A DNA stretch of 64,000 bases, from NCBI GenBank assembly GCA_036571765.1, contig BROE01000020.1:16278780-16342779 (forward strand). The letters are read 5' to 3'. Under the pieces are notes generated by a model. It saw only the letters and a list, made by a program, of their open reading frames with translations, searched no databases and was not told where the DNA came from. This document shows, in pieces, positions 55,990 to 64,000 of this stretch; within the stretch, counting starts at the first letter, position 1; every line of letters begins with the position of its first letter. The stretch is from Plecoglossus altivelis (taxonomy: Eukaryota > Chordata > Actinopteri > Osmeriformes > Plecoglossidae). The translations under genes and the position numbers were made by a program.

Positions 55990-58900
55990 GAGGTGTAAGT
56001 TCCAGCTGACAGCATCCAGACATGGGTCAGATGTCCCTGGAGGTAGGATCTACCTCAGGCCTGATGTGTAGCTAGAAGGACCAGCCTTAGCTGCGCTACA
56101 GTGAGGGAGGCCTACAGAACAGATGTCTCTCTCTCGTCAAGCTGAAAAGCCACCAAACTACCACGTCAAGTCTTAGGGCTATGGCATACATTGGGTAATA
56201 ATACACTATATCCTACACAACACTGGTCTGTTCTGGTCGGACTTTAAAAAGACTAGCTGCCTGTCTTGCGCCACAAATAAGATAATATAATAATGCAGGA
56301 ATTCTCTAATCAGGCTGGTCAAACAGTGAACAAGTGCTTCTTTCACATCCAAAATGACATGAACATGAAAAATGACGTTCTTGAGGAAGACCTTGACAAT
56401 ACAACAGAACTCTGTAACTGTCGTACCTACAACCATTCAGTTCCTGCTGCCAGGATCCTGCAGGATCCAATCACAGGTCTCCCATCCAGAGCTGAGTCAC
56501 ATGACTGGCCACCAGCCAAGGCTGGGACCAAGCTCTGCTTTACTGAAGGAGGTTTACTGAGTCCATCATGTGACCAACGTGAACACTATTCCTTATGGCC
56601 TAGTGCCTGACTAGGGAAAGCTGAGGTCTCTCTCTCCCTTTCTCTCTCTCTCTTTGTTCTCTTTCTCCTTCCCTCTCTTTCTTTTTCTCTCTTTCTCCCT
56701 CACTCTCTCTCTCCCTTTATCCCTTCCCTTTTTCTCACTCTCCCTTTCTCCCTCTCTTTCTTTATATCCCTTTTTCTCTCTCCATTTATCTCTTCCTTTC
56801 TCCCTCCCTCTTTCTTTTTCTCACTCTCTCCCTTTCTCTCTCTCTCATCTCAGCCCACAGTAGTTGTGCTGAAACACTAGTGTGAACAAAAGTTGTTGTA
56901 CATGTCACTGTAACAGCAGTTCCTCAGTGAACATGACTGCATCGTTCCCTATTCCAATCAGACACCATGATTCTAGATCCTTGTTTCGAAATGCCGAATG
57001 TGTAAAAGGGCAAAATACCCTTACAGGCTGTTTCTTGTCTCAGTTTCTTGGATTCGTGATTTCGAAATGTTTCTTACCTTCCTTTTGATGTCTGTGAACT
57101 GAGAGAACATGAGGGACCAGTAGAAGGCCAGCTCTGCTACGTAGTAGTAGTACATGCCAGGAGTCAGAACCTGGAGAACAGGAACCAGGAGAACCAGGGG
57201 GGAGGCCAGAGGAGGGGGGAGATCAAGTTAGACGCAAGGCCAGAGGGAGGGAAGAGGGGGAGAGAGATCAGAAGGGAAGAGTGATCAGAGGAGGAGAGAG
57301 ATCAGAGGGGAGAGGGAGGGGGGAGATCAAGTCAGAGGCAAGCCCAGGGGGGAGGGAAGAGGGGGAGTACAGAGTTACCCACTGTTGCAAGGAAATTATG
57401 GCAGATATGCTCCCACACATAATGAATGAACAAGTTATTTGGTTGTTCTTTGGCAATCATTAGTCATGGAGGTATTTTCCTGTCTGTGTAAAGCAATGTA
57501 AAGAGATGTAAGCAATGCAAGGCTGTCTTCTTGGCCTGGGGCCAGTATGTGCTGGGTCTGCTTCTCAATGACTTCTCTGCTTAAAGAAAGAAGAACTTCA
57601 AGCGACAGCACTTGCAGCTCTGTCTCACCTGATAAGGATAGTTGTACCAACAGTAGCGCGTGTCCCACATCCATGGTGTCTGCGCAACACACACGCACAC
57701 ACACATACACGCACTATGTCAACTCTGAGGTAAGGTACTATTGACACATTGTCTCGTAACACTTCTACCATATACAGATTTGAGCTCACCTGCCACAGAA
57801 AGTGGATTCCATAAGTAAATATGCAGAGATAAAACATGAACCTCCACCTAGAAGTCAGTGACAGAGTAAAGGTAAGATAAGACACTTTACTGTCCCCATG
57901 GGGACAAGGGACATTTTGCACCTAGAGCTGTCAATGAAATCAGTTTTGAATAGATTATATGTTGATTAAATACTGTTACATACAGAAACGTATATGTATT
58001 ATTCACTAAATAAATGCACAACAATGCCCAGAGAACTTTAGAACAGTAAACTGTGTCTTCAACCACACCATCACCCAGTCCACCACCCTCCTCTATAAAC
58101 ACACACCTCATCCCTACAAACCACATCATACCATAAAAATGACATAATTAGAAATCCACAGCCTCACACACTCCCACACACTCCTACACACTCCTACACA
58201 CTCCCACACACTCCTAATCAAGAACCAGGGCCAGGGCAGCAGTGGCGTGCTGTAGCCTTAGCTGGGCTGACACCTACATGCTCTCGCAGAACTTGGTGTG
58301 CAGGCTGGGTTTGTCCTGGGTCCTGCGGTGTCTGAACCAGCGCTGCACCTTCCTCACCTCCCAGTCCAGCTGCTTGGACAGCCCCTCCAGGTGGGAGGAG
58401 TCTGGGTTCTGCTGGGACGGCCAGGACAAGACAGGAGGAAATACAGGAGAGGAGGAGGGCAGGAGAGGAGGAGGTGAGAGGAGGGCAGGAGAGCAGGGAA
58501 GGAGAGGAGGAGGGCAGAAGAGAAGGGAAGAAGAGGAGGAGGGCAGGAGAGGAGGAAAGGAGAGGGGAAGGGCAGGAGAGAAGGGAAGGAAAGGGGGAGG
58601 GCAGGAGAAGACAAGGAAAAAGGAAAGGACAAGAAAGGAGCGGAGAAGGAAAGAATAGTTAAGGAAGAGAGGAGAGCAGAGGAGAGGGAAGTAAAGGAGG
58701 AGATTAGAGTGGAGGAGAGAGGGAAGTAAAGGAGGAGAGTAGAGTGGAGGAGAGAGGGAAGTAAAGGAGGAGAGTAGAGTGGAGGAGAGAGGGAAGTAAA
58801 GGAGGACAGTAGAGCGGAGGAGAGATGGAAGTAAAGGAGGATTAGAGTTAAAGGAGGAGAGAGATGGAGGAGAGGAGTAAGGAGGACAGTAGAGCGGAGG

Positions 58901-59729
58901 AGAGATGGAAGTAGAAGCGGAGCGGCACAGGTTACCAATCAAATCAATCAATCAGTTAGTCATGGATCAGGGCAGGCAGAAAGAGGAGGGCTGTTAGAGG
59001 AGGAAGGAGGTGGACTAGAGCATCAAGCAGGGGCAGTTGGGTAAACAGCTACCTTAGTGATGGAGGTAAAGACCTTCTCCAGGACAGCGTTAGGCTGGGC
59101 TCGTCGGCTCACCTCCCCGTGGATGTGAAGGCTCCGGGCACAAGGACTGGCCACAAACCTGAACCAGACGCCACATCAGAACTAGGACCAGAACCAGCAC
59201 CAGGGACAGAACCAGGAACAGAACCAGGTGCCACAATCACAACACATCAGATTTCTATCCCAGTCTTAACAACAGAACAGATTTCCTTTCAATCCTAAAG
59301 ACATATTCAAGACCATAGAGCACATACTCTGTCTGTAACAAAGCCTGTAATGTAAAGTTCCTTTCCCACACATCCAACTTCACTCCCTGGACATGTTAGA
59401 TACATCCAGAGTCTTTACAGGCATGTCACACTACACCTGGGGGAGATACATGCACCAGGTCCAGGGACCAAGCATGACAACCGTTGTTTGGTAAATCAGA
59501 GTGCGCCCATGTGTGACAGGAAGCGTGATTTCTAGAGTCTGGGTCTGTTGTGATGTGTGAAAAGGTAGTCCGGTCTGTGGGTGGAAACCGCAACCAACGT
59601 AAATAGTAAATCAAAACTAACAGAAAACTGGCAGACTGGGCCAGTTCTCACGGCAGACAGACAGAAAGAGACAGAAAGAGAGACAGAGAGAGAGACAGAG
59701 AGAGAGACAGAGAGAGAGAGGGAAAAGGG

Positions 59730-59793
<64 letters not shown>

Positions 59794-61267
59794 CTTCTCC
59801 TCCTGGGTAGCTGAGCTGCAGTGTGGCAGTGAGTGGGAAGTCACAACAGTAGTGAAAGTGACATTCTGTTGTAGAAGAGACGTCTCTCTGTGGTGTGATG
59901 TGACGCTCACCACAAATAACAGACTTGACCAGCCTCCCTGTGCCACTCCAGTCATCAGGAAGAAAGGAATCCAACTGCCACACTTGTTTTGTAATGGACA
60001 TAAAAAAAGACATGAAGGAATGTGGACAGACGACTACGATGCAGTGTCGATCCCAACAACTCAAATCGTTTGACAAAGAGAGCAGCGCATTGTTAAGACA
60101 TGAGGTTTAACAAAGCTGTGTGATAAACAGCACTCCAGGCCATCTGGAAACCCATTCAGACTGTGAAAGAGCACCCTGGGGAGCAAAGGGTGTGGCTAGT
60201 AGGAGGACTGTGTCTCAGGAGGAAGGCCCGACTGGGTCGCACTGCTGACATCTCACCTGATCTCCTGTTCATAAAGAATGTTCCGTTACTCTGTGTGAGG
60301 AAAAAATATATAGAGGCTGTTAAAATGCCCATTAAAATGTCCGGACATCGAGGGAAAAACAGATGGAAAAAAAGAGACAGAGAGAGGAGCCAGTCTTTTG
60401 ATATCCACACGTTGATGTCACATGTCAAAACAGCCCTGTTCCTCCTCATGTTGTTACCGCCCCAGAGTCACACCTCGCTGCCTGGGGGGACAGGCTTCCA
60501 GGCCAACCACGGAGGTGACAGCAAACATGCTAGCTCTGGGGTGACAGCAAACATGCTAGCAAACCTGCTAGCTCTGAGGTGACAGCAAGCCTGCTAGCTC
60601 TGAGCAACATCACATGCTGTACCAGAGTGACTGAGAGGGGCCACAGCTAACGTCTAATGGAGCAAAACAAAAAGGATGTCAGCAGGTTATCTTAGCCCTT
60701 GTGTGCTTGCCGGGGGGTCAGAATGACCCACCACTATGTTTAACTCATGGACACACCCACAAGGAGACACTTAGATTGTATGTTCTTGACTGAACTCAGA
60801 CAAAACAAAATCTTTCCAATTCATGTGCAGCCATGTTAAGTGCCCAAAAGGGTACAGGGTAAAAATGTAGCAAACCTGCTTTATGTCAGGGTTGAAGGTG
60901 GGGCCTTTTTGACCCTTAGGACAGGGGGAGTTGCAGAATGTGGAGAGAGCACAAGGGTTCGGATACGGCCTGGAACATGGAAGCTGTTTGTTTGGATGTA
61001 GTTTATTTGACTTGATGACACGCTGTGTGGTGTAGCTGTGAGGTATGAAGGCAAAACCAGCAAGACAGGACTACTAACGGACGGTTCACAGAACGTTGAT
61101 CATAATCCCAGACATCCGCCTTTTAGGCGAGGAGTCCTTCTAAATAAGGCCAACAGGCTAGAACAAGGTTCTACCTGTCATGAATATTGTAGTGTTCTGA
61201 AGGTGAGGCAATCCAATGTGTCTTATCTCCAGTCTGAGAAGTACTCAAAAGGACAACGGAAGAGAAC

Positions 61268-61306
<39 letters not shown>

Positions 61307-63414
61307 AGGGAGAGAAGGAGGGAGAGAAGAGAAGGAGATAGACATCTGTTTATGTATGAACACAATGTAGTTTAACTTGAAAATAGATTATGAAGATAGG
61401 CTAGAATGAGGAGAGGCGTTGTCCAGGGTGAACGGCAGGTCTCTGAGTCAGGTTCACCATCACTCACGACCCGTCATCCATCGCCCTCCCTCCCTCCCTC
61501 CCCCCTTTTATTCAGCACTTAAACCAAAGACACCAAAAGCTCAGGCTGGACAGTCACGCGTGATTCTGTATCGAACCGGTTTTTCAGGTTTCCTACATTT
61601 CCATACCAGGTACCACAAACTACAGGTACCTACTTTGAATGCGAGCGTGTGCGCGCAAGCGAGACGGAAAGAAAAGAAGTAAAGCGCGGAAACCAAGACG
61701 AACAGACAGCCGCCGTGGGCTTGCTGTGCAGAGACACGGAGCAGGGGAGGAAAACAAGACGTGACGTTATTGGATGAATAAATGAACGAGTGGGCCGGAC
61801 TGAGCAGGGCCCAGCCGGAGTGGGGTGACATCATGCAGGAACCCAGCTTGAGGGGACAGGGACAGGGACAGGCATGGTCCTGTTTCCGACCCCCCCCCCC
61901 CCCCATCTTCCTATATCCTGTTCCCTCCTTAGTTGCTGTTACCTAGGCTTCCAAAGTAACAACTCCAGCTCCATCCTATCTCATCTCCTTGTCTCCTGAC
62001 ACCTGTGTCTTCTTAAACCCAGGGAGACACTTACGGCTCTAGTTCTCTGCTCCACTGCCCCTACTCACTGCGTCTTTCAAGCTTGTTCAGAAAGACTTAG
62101 CCCAACAACACAGTCCATTACACAGAAGATTCCGGGCTACTCCTCTGCTTCGGCAAAGTCATTCAATCAACTGTAAACTACTTTCAGACAAAAATAGCAT
62201 TTGGGTCGAATTATCTCAAGGAAGTCTGTGATGCAGCACCTGGATCGATGGTCACTTGAACAGAGAGCTATTATATCTCGCAACAAAGCGACCAAATGTA
62301 CTGTCGGGCTTTAAATTCCAGGAAGACAACACCAATAACTAATACCAATCAACGGTACTGGGAGTGGTCCACTGACGGGTAGCCTGGGAGGAAAGAGTGC
62401 GGGAAAACGATGAACTGTTCTTCATACCATACATGGTTGTCACCGCACAAACCTTAACTCGGCCATTGTGATCTGAATAATGACTATGACTTCCGAAGTG
62501 GGTTCGCGTTCATCTATATAAACATCTATGTCATGTCTTCCTTTGTGGTAGTACTTAGAGTCAAAGTGAACTGTGAAAAGTAGTTTTAATAGCGGGCTAC
62601 TATGGCAAGTCGCAACACGTCGGCTGTGTCGCGCCGGGAGCATTTTCAAGCGTTATTAACAAAGGAACATCCCATGTCGTTAACACTTGCGGCTGCGACC
62701 GTTTGAGATAACCTCCCTGGGCTAGACTGAGGGATGTAACGTTACATGATGTAACAGCACAAACTCATGAATGTGCGCTATCGTAAATGGGGCGACGTTA
62801 ACGTTATGGACCAAAGTCTTATTGTTGGCAAGCAAAAAATGTGCCAAGGGCAGCGCTAACTCTTTTGGACAAGCCAAGCGTGATTTGCTCTGATGGAGAG
62901 ATTGATAGCTAGCTAATTAGCCTGCTGCTATGCTATTAGCCAACTTCCAGTCCGCGAAACTACTACAGGCTTCTAGTTAACACCATCACCGTGACAACAA
63001 CCTATTTGAGCATTTTGTAAGCCATTGATCTAGCTTGTTGTTTGAATGAACGTACATCGCAAGGCCACAAACCCGTTCGTGTGGTGGTGTAGGGCAAGTG
63101 GCCACAGGTAAGTGCAAGTAGTGGTCGGTGCTTTCTGCACTGAAAGTTTACTCGTCATCATGGCACGTGGAAGTGTAATCTTCAAGACTGGTCAGTAGCT
63201 ATTTTATATACATATAACCTCGCCTAGTGGTCAGTTCATACCTCTCAAACAGTATTCTGACGGCAAAGATCCACAAAGCCAACGGCAAGGCAGAGAGCAA
63301 GTGTCCCGCTTTAGGATACTCCACTCCAGGCGCTGGGTCTGCAAGGTCCGCCCAAGTAACATTGTGCGGGAGCCAAAACCTTTCGTTCCAAAACCATGCT
63401 GAAATAGCAGCCAT
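52787..63414 (-). CDS. cers5: Ceramide synthase 5 (acyl-CoA:sphingoid base N-acyltransferase)
   Basis: Ten minus-strand exons: 63242-63414, 59053-59158, 58278-58411, 57790-57847, 57629-57679, 57078-57170, 55258-55386, 54812-54918, 53658-53814, 52787-52960. Total 393 residues (human CERS5 392), all in frame. The enzyme N-acylates sphinganine or sphingosine in the ER; the CERS5/6 group prefers C16 acyl-CoA. Seen: N-glycosylation site Asn18 (HNVTW), first membrane span ~36-55, homeobox-like region (LEGLSKQLDWEVRKVQRWFR), Lag1p motif with HH (213-214) and DSSD (241-244), the acyl-specificity loop ILNSTLFESWD (285-295), and an acidic tail DDRSDVESSSEDESD with CK2-type sites. The N-terminus resembles CERS6 (WFWNERFWLPHNVTWADL), but LIARIA and the cox14/bcdin3d neighbours point to CERS5. 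Confidence 0.93.
54595..54800. repeat. ACATCTGGTCC / GGTCCGGTTAGGACC repeat
   Basis: Interleaved copies of CACATCTGGTCC and CTGGTCCGGTTAGGACC in cers5 intron 8, beside the exon 8 donor. GGTCCGGTTAGGACC is itself nearly palindromic, so the RNA could fold. Confidence 0.8.
55735..55990. repeat. CA-rich array with ACACAGAGCAGCTTAACGCAC units
   Basis: Compound CA microsatellite with two copies of an ACACAGAGCAGCTWAACGCA unit followed by (CA)n, in cers5 intron 6. Confidence 0.85.
56625..56850. repeat. CT-rich simple sequence
   Basis: TCTCTCTCCCTTTCTC-type sequence in the middle of cers5 intron 6. Here the pyrimidine strand is antisense to the gene. Confidence 0.85.
57180..57370. repeat. GA-rich repeat near the cers5 exon 6 acceptor
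   Basis: GGGGAGATCAAGTYAGA and AGAGGGGGAGAGAGATCAGA units repeated within ~190 bp. The sense strand is pyrimidine-rich and leads to the exon 6 acceptor at 57171. Confidence 0.75.
58150..58215. repeat. ACACACTCCYAC 12-bp repeat
   Basis: Five to six copies of CACACACTCCTA / CACACACTCCCA in cers5 intron 3, about 60 bp from the exon 3 donor. Confidence 0.8.
58424..58915. repeat. ~500-bp purine minisatellite at the cers5 exon 3 acceptor
   Basis: First half AGGAGAGGAGGAGGGCAG-type units; second half 32-35-bp units GAAGTAAAGGAGGAGAGTAG plus AGTGGAGGAGAGAGG. The sense strand is almost pure pyrimidine and ends about ten bases from the exon 3 acceptor. Confidence 0.9.
59665..59795. repeat. (GA)n-rich microsatellite with GACAGAGAGA units
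   Basis: AGAGACAGAGAGAGAGACAG followed by pure GA, in cers5 intron 1. Confidence 0.9.
60510..60604. repeat. GTGACAGCAAACATGCTAGCTCTG short tandem repeat
   Basis: Three to four imperfect copies of a ~24-bp unit in cers5 intron 1, each containing GCTAGC. Confidence 0.8.
60696..60957. mobile_element. Candidate piggyBac-type MITE
   Basis: 262-bp segment bounded by inverted ends CCCTTGTGTGC (left) and GAGCACAAGGG (right). Flanks TTAG and TTCG could be decayed copies of the TTAA target site. Just inside the left end lies GGGTCAGAATGACCC, an inverted repeat that often accompanies CCCTTGTG-ended elements in fish (from memory). No coding sequence. In cers5 intron 1. Confidence 0.5.
61270..61338. repeat. 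(GA)n microsatellite with GGAGGGAGAGAA tail
   Basis: Pure GA run followed by GAAGGAGGGAGAGAAGG repeats, in cers5 intron 1. Confidence 0.9.
62890..62950. other. TAGCTAGC-rich patch in cers5 intron 1 next to exon 1
   Basis: GATAGCTAGCTAATTAGC plus further TTAGCC words lie about 300-350 bp downstream (sense) of cers5 exon 1. Listed because similar patches sit beside the first exons of vapb and ppp4r1l. Confidence 0.4.
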
Positions 63415-64000
63415 GTCAAGCAGTGAATAGTCTTCTACCAATAAATGTGTACAATTGGAAGAAAATGTGAGGAAAAAATCCGTTGCCTCTCCTCTGTCGA
63501 GCTGGGTGTTGTGGACCTTGTAAAAACACGCTCGAGAACATAACGTTAGTTACTACCGAGATGGGGATGGATTGAGGAAGTAAAGAGAAACTGCTCCACC
63601 TCCACCCACCTCAAGGCAAAGTGATGAAAGCGGTCATAATATTCCGTAACATCGAGCGATCCCCACGGACCGTCGCCTCCACGTCAACAAACACTGTATT
63701 TTAAATGTGTGTTTTCTAAGGAATACAGTGACATACAGGGATAGTTAAAAGGATAATAGCGATCACAAAGAACTAACACAAAGAACCGTTAACTTTGTAG
63801 AAAAGGATGGTTGCGCCCTCTTGTGGACATAATCGGAATTTCAGCCACATTGAAGGGAATTTCGGTATTTCTAATAACGTTATTACAAAATATATGTTAC
63901 GCGCACATTTCATCGTACCTCTGAATTGTTGCGCATAAATACATCTACAATTTTGAAGTGATAAATTATTTCCATGGATTCTCACATAAAAAATCATAAT
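63415..64000 (-). promoter_or_regulatory. cers5: cers5 5'UTR and promoter region
   Basis: Upstream of the cers5 ATG on the minus strand. An in-frame TTG nine codons upstream is not needed as a start. No neighbouring gene is visible to the right edge, and no TATA box was identified. The 74-codon frame at 63773-63997 has no support. Confidence 0.45.

Noticed and set aside
52787..63414. Assignment as cers6
   Set aside because: The N-terminus is CERS6-like, but the C-terminal half, tail and cox14/bcdin3d neighbours favour cers5. Phylogeny would settle it.

Overview
This window is vertebrate nuclear DNA, most likely from a ray-finned (teleost) fish. The genes are split into many short exons with GT-AG introns. 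The encoded proteins are close to vertebrate families but not mammalian in detail. The introns are fairly compact, non-coding DNA is dense with micro- and minisatellites, and three MITE copies look like common fish elements. There is no bacterial, phage or CRISPR content. All gene models were built by hand by matching splice sites to reading frame. Every internal junction keeps frame, and all genes except apcdd1l have both a start and a stop.

Layout, left to right: apcdd1l (+, first exon not found, ~1676-3704); a ~6 kb intergenic stretch with a (GT)n/GATGGGGAT minisatellite; vapb (-, six exons, 14050-26281, long 3'UTR to ~10854); rab22a (-, seven exons, 30795-37282, 3'UTR to ~27180); a 515-bp head-to-head promoter region; ppp4r1l (+, twenty exons, 37798-47948); bcdin3d (-, two exons, 50057-50972); cox14 (+, one coding exon, 51735-51908); cers5 (-, ten exons, 52787-63414).

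The first four genes have the same order and relative orientation as human 20q13.32 (PPP4R1L, RAB22A, VAPB, APCDD1L), which supports choosing these paralogues over the 18p11 set (PPP4R1, RAB31, VAPA, APCDD1). The last three correspond to human 12q13 (BCDIN3D, COX14, CERS5), so two ancestral blocks meet near 49.9-50.06 kb. The human PPP4R1L locus is regarded as a pseudogene, whereas here it is an intact 1002-residue gene.

The genes are not an operon, and no shared function should be read into their being neighbours. Several act on internal membranes: VAPB at ER contact sites, RAB22A on endosomes, CERS5 in ER ceramide synthesis. COX14 acts in the mitochondrial inner membrane, APCDD1L at the cell surface, PPP4R1L as a phosphatase scaffold, and BCDIN3D on small RNA 5' ends.

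I found no clearly new gene system. The most interesting non-gene signals are: long pyrimidine-rich or AG-poor tandem repeats that run directly into splice acceptors; clusters of GCTAGC/TTAGC words just inside first introns; a perfect GTCACGTGAC site in the rab22a/ppp4r1l shared promoter; and two matching hAT-like MITE copies.
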